DNA of 64,000 nt. It comes from Lysobacter antibioticus (lineage in GTDB: Bacteria > Pseudomonadota > Gammaproteobacteria > Xanthomonadales > Xanthomonadaceae). Position numbers and translations under genes: made by a program. Of the stretch, positions 46,283 through 55,762 are shown in pieces. Position 1 is the first letter of the stretch; every line of letters starts with the position of its first letter. The stretch spans positions 749,196-813,195 of the forward strand of contig NZ_CP013141.1 of the NCBI RefSeq assembly GCF_001442535.1, in the 5' to 3' direction. The notes under the pieces were generated by a model that was given only the letters and a program-made list of their open reading frames with translations, did no database searches and had not been told where the DNA came from.

Positions 46283-49200
46283 TCAATGCTTCGCCGCCCG
46301 CACCGCGGCCACGGTGTCGGCGAGCATCGCGCCGGTCACCGGCTTGCGCAGGAAGCGATCGAAGCCGGCCTCGCTCGCTTGCGGCTCGGCATCGGCGTCG
46401 GCGCGCGCGGTCACCGCCACCAAAGGCTCGGCGAACCCCTGCGCGCGCAACTGGCGGGCGAGGTCGAGGCCGGTGATGCCGGGCAGATCGAGGTCGAGCA
46501 GGGCCAAGTCGAAATGCGCCGTGGTCACTTCGGCGAGCGCCGCCAGGCCGTTGGCCACATGCGTCACCCGATGGCCCTGGGCGCGCAGCAGACCGGCGAT
46601 GACTTCGGCCACGGTCGGGTCGTCTTCGACGAGAAGCAAGGCCAGCGGACCGATCTGCGGCCCACGCGTCGCGGTCTCGGGCGATTTCGTGCTCGCCGGC
46701 GGCTCGGCGTTCGGCAGCGGCAGCTCGAACACGAAATGCGCCCCCTGGCCGGGTTCGCTGTGCACGGCGATATGCCCTTCCATCGCCGCCGCCAGCTCCT
46801 GGCAGATCGCCAGGCCCAGGCCGCTGCCGCCGTAGCGCGCTGCGGTGCGCGCACCGTCGGCCTGTTCGAAGCGGCGGAACAATCGCGCCTTTTGTTCTTC
46901 GTTCAAGCCCGGGCCGGTGTCGGCGACCTCGAAACGCACGCCCTGCGGCGCCAGGGCATCGACGATCAGGCTGACCTTGCCCTGTTCGGTGAACTTGATC
47001 GCGTTGCCGAGCAGGTTCAACAGAATCTGGCAGACGCGGCTGGCGTCGCCGCGCAGTCCGCGCGGCGCGCTCGGCGCGATCAGCACTTCGAAGGCGAGCC
47101 CGCGCTGCTGCGCGAGCGGCCTCATCAGCTCGGCGGCCTGTTCGATCAGGGCACGCAGATCGAAGGACTCGTCGGCGAGTTCGAGCTTGCCCGATTCGAT
47201 CCGGGCCAGGTCCAGGGCGTCGTTGACCAGGCGCAGCAAATGCTGGCCGGCGCGCAGGATCGATTCGGTGTAGCCGCGCTGGCGCTCGTTCAAGGGCGTA
47301 TCCAGCAGCAACTCGCTCATGCCGAGCACGCCGGTCATCGGCGTGCGCACTTCATGGCCGAGGGTGGCGAGAAAACGGGTCTTCGCCAGCGAAGCCTGCT
47401 TGGCGACTTCGCGTTCGTGCTCGGCCGCTTGCCAGGACAGCCGGCGTTGCAGGCGGCGCCGGTACGAGGCGGCGATCCACCACACCAGCAAAGCGATCAG
47501 TCCCGCCAACGCCGCCAGCGCCGGCGGCGTGCGCCACCACGGCGGCCGCACGTTGAATTCGAGGGTGCGCTCGACCGCGGCATTGCCGTTGGCGTCGACC
47601 GCACGCGCGTGCAGAACGTAACTGCCCGACGGCAAGCCGGCGAACACGCGCTCGCCGCTGTTGCCGACCGACACCCAATCGCTGTCGTAGCCTTCCAGGC
47701 GGGTGTAGTAACGATTGGCCTGCGGATCGTCGAACGACAGCAAGCGCAGCTGCACGCGCATCTCGCGGTCGTCCGGCGCCAGCGACGGAATCGTCGCGTA
47801 GCGCGCGGCGCGCGTCGCCCCGGCCGGCAGGGAAGAACCCTGCAACGGCAGCGGCACCCAACGCCCGTGCCGGCGCACGTCGAGCTGATGCCACTGCAGG
47901 CGCGGCTGGCGCGGCGGCGGGTCGGCCAGTTCGGTGTCGACCAACACCACGCTGCCGTCCGACAGCGCCGAGGCGAGCACGCCGCCAGGGGTCATGGTCG
48001 AACCGCGGCGGATGAATTCCTGGCTGCTCATGCCGTTCTGGACACCGAAGTGACGCAGTTGGCGCGCCTTCGGGTCCCAGCGGAACAGGCCGCGCGAGGT
48101 CGGCATCCAGATCCGGCCGAGGCGGTCGCGGAACAGATCGGTGGCCTCGACCGCGGGAATGCCCTCGGCCACGCCGATCCGCGCTTGTAGACGCCACTTA
48201 CCGCCGTCGCGGCGGTAGTGCTCGAGTCCGTTGAGGGTCTGCAGCCACAGGCTGTCGGCGGCATCGAAGACGAAACCGAACACGCGCTCGCGCGGCAGGC
48301 CTTGCACCGCTTGCATGCGCTTGCCGGCGGCATCGTGACGCAACATGCCCTGCCCCGAGGCGACCCACAGCACGCCGTCGGGCGCGAGCTTCATCGACCC
48401 GAGGTCGCCGACGCCGATGCCCTGCTCGGGCCCGACCAGGATCGTCGACAAGACTTTGCCGGTGTCGGTGTCGCGCTGCTGCAGGCCCTGGGTCAGGAAC
48501 GAAATCCACAGCGTGCCGTCGCGCGCGATCAGCATCCGCTCGGGCTCGCCGTTGAGCGCCGGCTCCGGCGTGTCCACGGTCCAGTCGCGCCAGACCCCGG
48601 AAGGATCGATCCGCACCACGCTGTTGCGGCTGGTCGCGACCCAGAGCCGGCCCTTGCGATCTTCGACCGCGGCATTGGGCACGCTGTGGCCGATCGAATC
48701 GTGCGGCCCGTCGCTGACCGGCTCGACCACGCCGTCGGCGCCGAGGCGTTCGATCTCGCCGCGCGCGCCGAGCAGCCACAGCCCGCCGCTCGCCGACGGC
48801 GCCAGCGAAGGATAGAGCTCGCTCGACAAGGTGCCGCGCTCGCGCGAGTACTGGGCGACGCGGCGCCAGTCCGAGCGCAGATAGCCCACGCCGGTGCCTG
48901 CGAACGGAAACCAGAACGAGCCGTCTTCCTGGCCGACGATCTGCTGCACCGGCCGCGCCGGCCGCGCCGGACCGAGCGTCGCCGGCACCGGCACCGCATT
49001 CGGCGCCACCCGCCAGATGCTGCGCTGGGTGCCGAGCCAGAAATTGCCGCCGCGATCGGGCGCCAGGGTCAGCACCGCATTGAGACTGCCGAACATCACC
49101 GAATAATCGGGATCGGTCCAGCGACCGTCGCCTTCGCGCCGGTACAGGCCGGTCTTGGTGCCGACCCACAGTTGATCGCCGACCGGGGTGACCGAGAAGA

Positions 49201-49858
49201 TCCACGGCGCCGGGTCTTCGCCGGGCACGGCGACGCGTTCGAAGTCGCTGCCGGTCCAGCGCGCCAGCCCCTTGAAGGTGCCGACCCACAGATCGCCGCG
49301 GCCGTCGTAGGCCAGCGACAGCACCGTTTCCGCCGGCAGGCTGCGCAGGTCGCCGGGTTTGGGCACGAAACGGGTGATGCGGCCGTCGCGGTCGAGCCGA
49401 TGCAGACCGCCGCCGTAGGTGCCGAACCAGACCTCGCCGTTGCGGCTGGCGACGGCGAAGGTGTCGTCGCTGCCGATCTCGGGGCGTTCGGCCTGGCGGT
49501 AATGGACGAAACCTTCGCGTTTGCTGTCCATCATGCTCAGGCCGCGGCCCTCGGCCGCGACCCAGATGCGGTCGCGATCGTCGACCGAGACCAGGGTCAG
49601 GTCGTTGCCGGGCAAGGATGCCGGGTCGCCGGGCGTATGCCGCCAGACCTTCATGCCGATGCCGTCGTAGCGCGCCAGGCCGTCGGTCGTGGCCAGCCAC
49701 AGATAGCCGGCGTGGTCGAAGGCCATGCCGTTGACCTTGCTCGACGGCAGCCCGTCGGCGACGCCGATGATGCGCGCGCGCGGAACTTCGGGCACGGCCG
49801 CCCCGGCCGCCCAAGAGGCGCCCAGGCACAGACAGGCGGTTAGCAGCGCTCGCAGCAT
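46283..49858 (-). CDS. Hybrid sensor histidine kinase with two-component propeller (copy 3)
   Basis: A 1191-residue paralogue and the first in transcription order. The ATG at 49858 follows AAGGAA and begins a signal peptide ending near residue 20 (SWAAGAA). The domain order matches copies 1 and 2; His835 is the phosphorylated histidine in LGHEVRTPM. Upstream in-frame codons to 50026 lie in the divergent promoter region before the YceI gene and are not used. Copies 3, 2 and 1 are spaced by 186 and 124 bases, so each may have its own promoter. Confidence 0.93.
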   Translation of the reverse strand: MLRALLTACLCLGASWAAGAAVPEVPRARIIGVADGLPSSKVNGMAFDHAGYLWLATTDGLARYDGIGMKVWRHTPGDPASLPGNDLTLVSVDDRDRIWVAAEGRGLSMMDSKREGFVHYRQAERPEIGSDDTFAVASRNGEVWFGTYGGGLHRLDRDGRITRFVPKPGDLRSLPAETVLSLAYDGRGDLWVGTFKGLARWTGSDFERVAVPGEDPAPWIFSVTPVGDQLWVGTKTGLYRREGDGRWTDPDYSVMFGSLNAVLTLAPDRGGNFWLGTQRSIWRVAPNAVPVPATLGPARPARPVQQIVGQEDGSFWFPFAGTGVGYLRSDWRRVAQYSRERGTLSSELYPSLAPSASGGLWLLGARGEIERLGADGVVEPVSDGPHDSIGHSVPNAAVEDRKGRLWVATSRNSVVRIDPSGVWRDWTVDTPEPALNGEPERMLIARDGTLWISFLTQGLQQRDTDTGKVLSTILVGPEQGIGVGDLGSMKLAPDGVLWVASGQGMLRHDAAGKRMQAVQGLPRERVFGFVFDAADSLWLQTLNGLEHYRRDGGKWRLQARIGVAEGIPAVEATDLFRDRLGRIWMPTSRGLFRWDPKARQLRHFGVQNGMSSQEFIRRGSTMTPGGVLASALSDGSVVLVDTELADPPPRQPRLQWHQLDVRRHGRWVPLPLQGSSLPAGATRAARYATIPSLAPDDREMRVQLRLLSFDDPQANRYYTRLEGYDSDWVSVGNSGERVFAGLPSGSYVLHARAVDANGNAAVERTLEFNVRPPWWRTPPALAALAGLIALLVWWIAASYRRRLQRRLSWQAAEHEREVAKQASLAKTRFLATLGHEVRTPMTGVLGMSELLLDTPLNERQRGYTESILRAGQHLLRLVNDALDLARIESGKLELADESFDLRALIEQAAELMRPLAQQRGLAFEVLIAPSAPRGLRGDASRVCQILLNLLGNAIKFTEQGKVSLIVDALAPQGVRFEVADTGPGLNEEQKARLFRRFEQADGARTAARYGGSGLGLAICQELAAAMEGHIAVHSEPGQGAHFVFELPLPNAEPPASTKSPETATRGPQIGPLALLLVEDDPTVAEVIAGLLRAQGHRVTHVANGLAALAEVTTAHFDLALLDLDLPGITGLDLARQLRAQGFAEPLVAVTARADADAEPQASEAGFDRFLRKPVTGAMLADTVAAVRAAKH

Positions 49859-50076
49859 TCGGTTCCTTCCCCGGGTGGAACGCGGCGTCCCAGCGCCCGT
49901 CTTGTTCGTTCCCTCGGGTACTAGGCTCGGCGATACCGCCTGTACGAAGCAAGGGGCACGCCTCGCGGAGGCCGAACTCCCCGGCGGGCGGGCGGTCGAA
50001 ACGGATCGTTGCGCGTGCCTAGACACGACTTTGCGCGGCTGTGCCTAGAATCCACCCGAACCTTGCCGGAGCCGTC

Positions 50077-50823
50077 ATGCCTCTCATCCGCCGTTGCGCC
50101 GTCGTCCCCGTTGCGCTGGCCGTACTGCCGCTCGCGCTGGCGGCGGCCGCTGCGCGCGCGGCCGAGCCGCAGCGCTACGGCCTGGACCCGGTGCACACAC
50201 GGGTGATGTTCGCGGTCTCCCATGCCGGCTTCTCTCAGGCCATCGGCACGGTGTCCGGCGCCAGCGGCAGCCTGCTGTTCGACCGCAACGACTGGCGCGG
50301 CGCCAAGCTCGAGGTCAGCGTGCCGCTGACCCGGCTCGACCTCGGCGACGCCAAGTGGAACGCCGCCACCCTCGCTGCCAACCTGCTCGACGGCAAACGC
50401 CACCCGCTCGCCCGGTTCGTTTCTGAAACCGTCGAGCCGCTGCCGAGCGAGGGCGAAACCCCGTCCGACCGCGCCCGGGTCTGCGGCGCACTGAGCCTGC
50501 ACGGCGTCACCCGCCCGCTGTGCATGGACGTGCGTCTGAACGCCTTCAAGCGTCACCCGCTGCCGCCGTTCCGCCACACCGCCGGCTTCTCGGCGACCGC
50601 GCGCCTGAGCCGCGCCGAGTTCGGCATCGACGCCTGGAAGTCGGTGATCGGCGACGAGGTCGAGCTGCGCATCGAAGCCGAAGCGGTGCGCAACCAGCAT
50701 CTCGGCAACGACCCCTCCAACGACAGCGAACCGATTCCGGACGGCACTTTGCCTTCAACCAGCGACGAAACACCCGATCCTTCCACCAGTGCAGCCACGC
50801 CCGAACCGGAGCCCCGCCGATGA
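50077..50823 (+). CDS. YceI-family periplasmic protein with acidic tail
   Basis: A 248-residue YceI (lipocalin-like, isoprenoid-binding) protein. A signal peptide ends near residue 28 (AAAARAAEP), then YGLDPVHTRVMFAVSHAGF opens the barrel. After about residue 205 a 40-residue tail rich in Pro, Ser, Thr, Asp and Glu is added, unlike the second YceI nearby. The ATG at 50077 follows GGAG. The stop overlaps the cytochrome b561 start (ATGA). Confidence 0.88.
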   Translation: MPLIRRCAVVPVALAVLPLALAAAAARAAEPQRYGLDPVHTRVMFAVSHAGFSQAIGTVSGASGSLLFDRNDWRGAKLEVSVPLTRLDLGDAKWNAATLAANLLDGKRHPLARFVSETVEPLPSEGETPSDRARVCGALSLHGVTRPLCMDVRLNAFKRHPLPPFRHTAGFSATARLSRAEFGIDAWKSVIGDEVELRIEAEAVRNQHLGNDPSNDSEPIPDGTLPSTSDETPDPSTSAATPEPEPRR

Positions 50824-51440
50824 CTCTCAAGAACACCGCCGTCCGCTGGGGTCCGATCAGCCAGTTGCTGCACTGGGCGGTCGTGCTGTTGATCGCCGCC
50901 ATCGCCATCATCGGCCTGACCATGACCGACATGAGCAACGGCCCGTCGAAGATCAAGATCTACGCGCTGCACAAGTCGCTCGGCCTGACCCTGTTGAGCC
51001 TGGTCGTGCTGCGCCTGCTGTGGCGCTTATATGCCGGCACCCCGCGCCCGGTCGCGGGCACGCCGCACTGGCAGGAGCGCATCGCCTCGCTGACCCATTG
51101 GGCCTTGTACGCGCTGATGTTCGCCCTGCCGATCTCGGGCTGGGTGTTCAACTCTTCTTCCGGTTACCCGCTGCAGTATTTCGGCTGGTTCAACCTGCCG
51201 CGCATCGCCGAACGCAGCGAAGACCTGTCGCGCCTGAGCCACGACATCCACGAATACGGCTTCTGGCTGCTGCTCGCCCTGGTCCTGGCCCATGCCGGCG
51301 CGGCCTTCTACCACCATCTGTTCCAGAACGACGACACCCTGACCCGGATGCTGCCGGGCCGCCGCAAAGCGCAGCCCGTCCTGGCCGCCTCTCCTTCCCC
51401 ATCCCCCTCGCAAGTTCCGGAGCACCCCGATGCCGATTAA
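50820..51440 (+). CDS. Cytochrome b561
   Basis: A 206-residue diheme b561 of the bacterial CybB family. Four membrane helices lie at about 18-36, 55-72, 92-112 and 150-170; heme ligands are expected among His in QLLHW, LHKSLG, HDIHEYG and LAHAGAAFYHH. It accepts electrons from quinone pools and in many genomes is paired with YceI. The C-terminal 30 residues are Ser/Pro-rich. Its end overlaps the second YceI by 11 bases. Confidence 0.92.
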   Translation: MTLKNTAVRWGPISQLLHWAVVLLIAAIAIIGLTMTDMSNGPSKIKIYALHKSLGLTLLSLVVLRLLWRLYAGTPRPVAGTPHWQERIASLTHWALYALMFALPISGWVFNSSSGYPLQYFGWFNLPRIAERSEDLSRLSHDIHEYGFWLLLALVLAHAGAAFYHHLFQNDDTLTRMLPGRRKAQPVLAASPSPSPSQVPEHPDAD

Positions 51441-51984
51441 ATCCCTCGCCCTGGCCGGCCTGCTGTTCGCCGCCACCGCGCCCGCGTTCGCCGCCGACTA
51501 TGTCCAGCAGCCCGGTTCCAGCCTGACCTTCGCCACCCAGTACCAAGGCGAAGTGTTCGCCGGCAACTTCCCCGGCTTCACTGCCCGCCTGAGCTTCGAC
51601 CCGGCGCATCTGAACACCTCCAAGCTCGACGTGGTGATTCCGCTGGCCGGCGCCAACACCAAGAACAGCGAGCGCGACGACACCCTCAAGGGCGTGGATT
51701 TCTTCAGCATCGCCAAGTTCCCGCAGGCCCGTTTCACCGCAACCAAGTTCCGCAGCCTGGGCGGCAACAACTACGCCGCCGACGGCAGCCTCAACCTGCG
51801 CGGCGCGACCAAGCCGGTCACCCTGACCTTCACCTGGGCCGCGGGCGCGAAGCCGGTGTTGGCCGGCAAGGCCACCGTCAAGCGCCTGGATTTCGGCGTG
51901 GGTGGCGGCGATTGGGCCGACACTTCGATCATCCCGAACGAAGTGGCGGTCAGCACCAAGGTGACCTTCGCCCCGGCGAAGTGA
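51430..51984 (+). CDS. YceI-family periplasmic protein
   Basis: A 184-residue YceI protein with a cleavable signal peptide ending at about residue 22 (AFAADY). The barrel is complete (LTFATQYQGEVFAGNFPGF to IIPNEVAVSTKVTF). It completes a YceI-b561-YceI unit; such genes are often induced by base or redox stress in other bacteria. GGAG lies before the ATG, inside the preceding gene. Confidence 0.93.
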   Translation: MPIKSLALAGLLFAATAPAFAADYVQQPGSSLTFATQYQGEVFAGNFPGFTARLSFDPAHLNTSKLDVVIPLAGANTKNSERDDTLKGVDFFSIAKFPQARFTATKFRSLGGNNYAADGSLNLRGATKPVTLTFTWAAGAKPVLAGKATVKRLDFGVGGGDWADTSIIPNEVAVSTKVTFAPAK

Positions 51985-52039
51985 GTTGGTGGCGCGCCGC
52001 GATGGCGCGCCGTAGCGAGCGCATTGCCAGGTATCTGCC

Positions 52040-52378
52040 GTTGCTGCACGATTGCTGTTGCTGTTGCTGTGCGTAGCCTCGCATTAGCGAAGGCAAAAGA
52101 AGACCCGAAGGGCGGCGCGCAAGGATGCGCGCCGTTTTTCATCGGGACAGGGATGTCCCGTATGAAAAATCCCCGCGTATGCACCGCTCGTGCGGGCTTG
52201 TGATTCAAAGAAAAGCATTTTTCTTTGGTTACCTTTCTTTTGTTGCTTATGACAAAAGAAAGTAACCCGCCGCTTTAGTGGCGGAAGCTTTAAGCGTTTG
52301 ATCCTGATCTTGATCTTGCTTGATATAAGCGCCGCGAGTTCCTCACAGCGCGGTCGCGGCTTGCGCCGCTCCTACCCT
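52040..52378 (+). repeat. Long dispersed intergenic repeat, copy A
   Basis: About 340 bases that match 61265-61617 in order and orientation. Shared parts, in order, are a GTTGCTGTGCG segment, a hairpin with T run, a GGGACAGGGATGTCCC hairpin with TATGAAAAAT, a stretch around TGTTGCTTATGAC, AGTAACCCGCCGCTTTAGTG, and the GCGGTCGCGGCTTGCGCCGC repeat at the end. It fills most of the 452-base gap after the second YceI. Small open frames within it are not considered genes. Confidence 0.85.
52114..52139 (+). terminator. Terminator hairpin within repeat copy A
   Basis: A seven-base stem GGCGCGC/GCGCGCC with a six-base loop is followed by GTTTTT. It lies 130 bases after the YceI stop on the same strand and so would end the YceI-b561 transcript. 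Confidence 0.75.
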
Positions 52379-52436
52379 TTGGATCGCAGGCACTCGCAGC
52401 AGTCGCTACCAACAGACGCAAGTAGGCGATCACCCC

Positions 52437-52685
52437 TCACCCCGCGCGCCCCAGCAACACCCCCACCGCCGCCGCATCGAACGGCCAATCCAACTCGACC
52501 CCGGCCGCCTCATCGCGCAAAACCGGCACCCGCATTCCGTACAAGGCCTCCAATCGCTCGTCTTCGTCGATGAAGACGCTCTCGAACTCGGGCGCGCGGG
52601 CTTGCGCGAGCACCTCCAGCGCGAGGTCGCACAGGTGGCAGTCGTCGCGCTGGAACAGGGTCAGGACGGGTACGGTCGTGGTCAC
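52437..52685 (-). CDS. Glutaredoxin-like thiol protein
   Basis: An 82-residue thioredoxin-fold protein of the glutaredoxin-like (DUF836) class. The redox motif is CHLC in LFQRDDCHLCDLALEVL, and RVPVLRDE supplies the cis-proline. The GTG at 52685 was chosen because the family begins just before the first strand. It is divergent from sdaA. Confidence 0.82.
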   Translation of the reverse strand: MTTTVPVLTLFQRDDCHLCDLALEVLAQARAPEFESVFIDEDERLEALYGMRVPVLRDEAAGVELDWPFDAAAVGVLLGRAG

Positions 52686-52833
52686 GGCAATGCGGCGCAG
52701 TATGGCGTCGGAAACAGGTCGACCCGGGTAGAATAAGCGGCTCCGCGCCTGTCGCGGCATCGCCGTCCGGATGCCGGCAGCGCGCGGTCCGCCAGCATCG
52801 TCCGACTTCTTCCTTCGTTGGAGCAGCAAGCCC

Positions 52834-54237
52834 GTGGCAGTCAGCAGTTTCGACCTGTTCAAGATCGGCATCGGCCCGAGCTCGTCCCACACCGTCGGCC
52901 CGATGCGCGCCGCCGCGCGCTTCATCGAGCGCTGGCTCATCGAAGGCTGCAACAGCGAAGCCGAAGGTGCCGACCTTGCCCGCACCGCGCGCGTGCGCGC
53001 CGAAGTGTTCGGCTCGCTCGCGCTGACCGGCCGCGGCCACGGCACCGACAAGGCCGTGCTGATGGGGCTGGAAGGCCATTGGCCGAACCTGATCGATCCC
53101 GACATCATCCCGGCCGCGCTCGAACGCATCCGCAGCACCAAGCGCATCCGTTTGTTCGGCCGCCACGAGATCGGCTTCGACGAGAAGCACGATCTGATCA
53201 TGAACAAGCGCCAGAAGCTGCCGTTCCACACCAACGGCATGCGCTTCACCGCCTACGACGCGGCCGGCGAGGTCATCGCCACGCGCGACTACTACTCGGT
53301 CGGCGGCGGCTTCGTGGTCAACCAGGACGAAGCGGCCGAAGACCGCATCGTCGCCGACACCACCGATCAGCCCTATCCCTTCCATTCCGGCGACGAGCTG
53401 CTGGCGCAGGCGCAACGCAGCGGCCTCAGCATCGCCGAGATGATGATGGCCAACGAGCGGGTCTGGCGCAGCACCGAAGAAATCAACGACGGCCTCGACG
53501 CGATCTGGAACGCGATGCAGTCCTGCGTCGCGCGCGGCATCCGCGAAACCGGCACCCTGCCCGGCGGCCTGCATGTCTCGCGCCGCGCGCCGGCCTTGTT
53601 CGACGAGCTGTCGAGCAAGCCCGAAGCGGCGATGCGCGATCCGCTCACCGTGCTCGACTGGGTCAACCTGTACGCACTCGCGGTCAACGAAGAGAACGCC
53701 GCAGGCGGGCGCGTCGTCACCGCGCCGACCAACGGCGCCGCCGGCATCATTCCCTCGGTGCTGCACTATTACGACCGCTTCTGCCCCGGCGCCAACCTGC
53801 AGGGCGTGCGCAACTTCCTGCTGACCGCGGCCGCGGTCGGCATCCTATACAAGGAAAACGCCTCGATCAGCGGCGCCGAAGTCGGCTGCCAGGGCGAGGT
53901 CGGCGTGGCCTGCTCCATGGCCGCGGCGGGTTTGGTCGGCGCGCTCGGCGGCACCCCGAGCCAGATCGAGAACGCCGCCGAGATCGGTATGGAGCACAAC
54001 CTCGGCCTGACCTGCGACCCGATCGGCGGCCTGGTGCAGATTCCCTGCATCGAGCGCAACGCGATGGGAGCGGTCAAGGCCATCAACGCCTACCGCATGG
54101 CCATGCGCGGCGACGGCAAGCACAAGGTCAGCCTCGACAAGGTCATCAAGACCATGCGCGACACCGGCCGCGACATGCAGGACAAGTACAAGGAAACCTC
54201 GCGCGGCGGCCTGGCGGTCAACGTCATCGAGTGCTGA
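52834..54237 (+). CDS. sdaA: L-serine ammonia-lyase (4Fe-4S serine dehydratase)
   Basis: A 467-residue single-chain L-serine dehydratase that yields pyruvate and ammonia. The N-terminal beta domain ([20 protein letters not shown]) and the catalytic alpha domain are fused. Cysteines in [19 protein letters not shown] and [14 protein letters not shown] segments provide the 4Fe-4S ligands. The GTG at 52834 follows GGAG at a long spacing. It is oxygen-sensitive in known cases. Confidence 0.94.
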   Translation: MAVSSFDLFKIGIGPSSSHTVGPMRAAARFIERWLIEGCNSEAEGADLARTARVRAEVFGSLALTGRGHGTDKAVLMGLEGHWPNLIDPDIIPAALERIRSTKRIRLFGRHEIGFDEKHDLIMNKRQKLPFHTNGMRFTAYDAAGEVIATRDYYSVGGGFVVNQDEAAEDRIVADTTDQPYPFHSGDELLAQAQRSGLSIAEMMMANERVWRSTEEINDGLDAIWNAMQSCVARGIRETGTLPGGLHVSRRAPALFDELSSKPEAAMRDPLTVLDWVNLYALAVNEENAAGGRVVTAPTNGAAGIIPSVLHYYDRFCPGANLQGVRNFLLTAAAVGILYKENASISGAEVGCQGEVGVACSMAAAGLVGALGGTPSQIENAAEIGMEHNLGLTCDPIGGLVQIPCIERNAMGAVKAINAYRMAMRGDGKHKVSLDKVIKTMRDTGRDMQDKYKETSRGGLAVNVIEC

Positions 54238-54244
54238 GGCGAGG

Positions 54245-54904
54245 ATGAGCGCGCCGCTCCGGCACCGGGACGAAGGCCGGAGCCTCGGCGTCTTCGCCGA
54301 TCGCATCGAGGTGTCCTGCCCTCGCTGCGGTCAGGCCGGCGTCGTGCGCGCCGATTGGCGCGACCGGCAATGGCATGCGCTCTTCGTCTGCGCGCACTGC
54401 GCGCTGGAAGCCCGCAGCGAACGTTGCGACTGGTTCGGCGAAGTCTGCGTCCATGGAAGACGGCCCTGCGGCTACTGCGGCCATCAATGGCTGCGCATCG
54501 ATCGGCTGCGCCCCGCTTCGGCGCAGGCGCGGCACGTGCACGAGTGCTCGTCGATGCATCTGGACGAGTCCTTGCCGGTGCAATGCCCGATCTGCACGCG
54601 CAGCAGCGAGGTGAAGATCGACGCCGTGCGGCGGCGTGGACGCGACGGGCTCGACCCGCATTTCGGTCTGCCGCTGCGACTGGTGGAAACGACCCGAGCC
54701 GGCCTGTTGTGGGTCTATAACGCGCAACACCTCGACGAACTGCGCCGCTACATCGCCGCCGACCAGCGCGAACGCCGGGGCGTAACCAACAGGAGCATGA
54801 TCTCCCGCTTGCCGACCTGGATGAAACTCGCGCGCCATCGCCCGCTGATGCTGAAGTCGCTCGACCGGCTCGCCGCCTTATCGTCACCGCCCAAGCGCGC
54901 ATGA
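54245..54904 (+). CDS. Zinc-ribbon protein of unknown function
   Basis: A 219-residue protein with four CxxC knuckles: CPRC and CAHC (about 25-52), CGYC (about 76-79) and CPIC (about 114-117). These suggest two zinc ribbons. The C-terminal half is basic and helical with many Arg and Lys, in keeping with nucleic-acid contact, but I do not recognise the family. It begins seven bases after sdaA and its stop overlaps the hydrolase start (ATGA), so the three genes look like one operon. Confidence 0.75.
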   Translation: MSAPLRHRDEGRSLGVFADRIEVSCPRCGQAGVVRADWRDRQWHALFVCAHCALEARSERCDWFGEVCVHGRRPCGYCGHQWLRIDRLRPASAQARHVHECSSMHLDESLPVQCPICTRSSEVKIDAVRRRGRDGLDPHFGLPLRLVETTRAGLLWVYNAQHLDELRRYIAADQRERRGVTNRSMISRLPTWMKLARHRPLMLKSLDRLAALSSPPKRA

Positions 54905-55626
54905 CGCCGATGCGCTGCATCGTCCTGCCCGGCATGGACGGTACCGGCGAGCTGTTGTCGGACTTCGTCGCGGCGATGGCACCGGAGTTCGCCACCGAAG
55001 TGATCGCGTACCCGCGCGACCGCCCGCTGGGCTACGACGAACTGGTCGCGCGGGTGCGCCCGCAGTTGCCGACCGACGAACCTTATTTGCTGATCGGCGA
55101 GTCGTTCTCCGGCCCCATCGCGATCCGCCTCGCCGCATCGAAGCCGCCGAGTCTCGCTGGCCTGGTGCTGTGCGCCTCGTTCGCGCGGGCGCCGCGGCCG
55201 CCCGGCTCGCCCTTGAACGCGGCAACGCTGGCGCGGCTCGCCGGGCTGCTGCCGCTGGCCCGCATGCCGACGCGCTGGGTCGCGACGGCCATGCTCGGCC
55301 GCTGGTCCTCGCCGCAGTGGCGCGCGCGCCTGGGCCCGCTGTTGGCTTCGCTGGACCCGGCTGTGATGCGCCATCGCCTGCGCGAAGGCGGCGCGGTCGA
55401 CGTCACCGCGGCGCTGGCCGAGATCGCCTGCCCGCTGCTGTACCTGCGCGCGCGCCGCGACCGGCTGGTCTCGGCCGACAGTTGGCGAAGCATCGGCGAG
55501 GCCCGGCCTGACGCACGCTGCATCGAGATCGACGCGCCGCATTTCCTGCTGCAGGCCCACGCGCCCGCTGCGGCGGCGGCCGTACGCGCCTGGCACGACG
55601 AGTTCGCGAATACAGGCGGCGACTGA
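54901..55626 (+). CDS. Alpha/beta hydrolase
   Basis: A 241-residue alpha/beta hydrolase without a signal peptide. The oxyanion segment is [10 protein letters not shown], the nucleophile Ser lies in GESFSG, the acid in RARRDRLV and the His in DAPHFLLQ. It resembles small cytoplasmic esterases or thioesterases; the substrate is unknown. It is coupled to the zinc-ribbon gene. Confidence 0.85.
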   Translation: MTPMRCIVLPGMDGTGELLSDFVAAMAPEFATEVIAYPRDRPLGYDELVARVRPQLPTDEPYLLIGESFSGPIAIRLAASKPPSLAGLVLCASFARAPRPPGSPLNAATLARLAGLLPLARMPTRWVATAMLGRWSSPQWRARLGPLLASLDPAVMRHRLREGGAVDVTAALAEIACPLLYLRARRDRLVSADSWRSIGEARPDARCIEIDAPHFLLQAHAPAAAAAVRAWHDEFANTGGD

Positions 55627-55762
55627 GGCCCGGCCCGCGACGGCGCAGCCCGCGCCTCGCCCTGCGAGCGGCATGCACCGTTTGCGACGACCGCGCGATT
55701 TCACCGCATTTTGCCCTGCAACATGTGACTACTATCGGCCAGCGCCAGCCGGAGTCACCTCC

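Noticed and set aside
42275-48190. A 1971-codon open frame on the plus strand
   Set aside because: It runs antisense across two sensor kinase genes that have signal peptides, ribosome sites and full domain sets. The antisense translation is Arg/Ala/Gln/Asp-rich without domains, as expected for the complement of GC-rich coding DNA.
52298-52573. A 91-codon open frame after repeat copy A
   Set aside because: It begins in the repeat and runs over the glutaredoxin-like gene on the other strand; no ribosome site.
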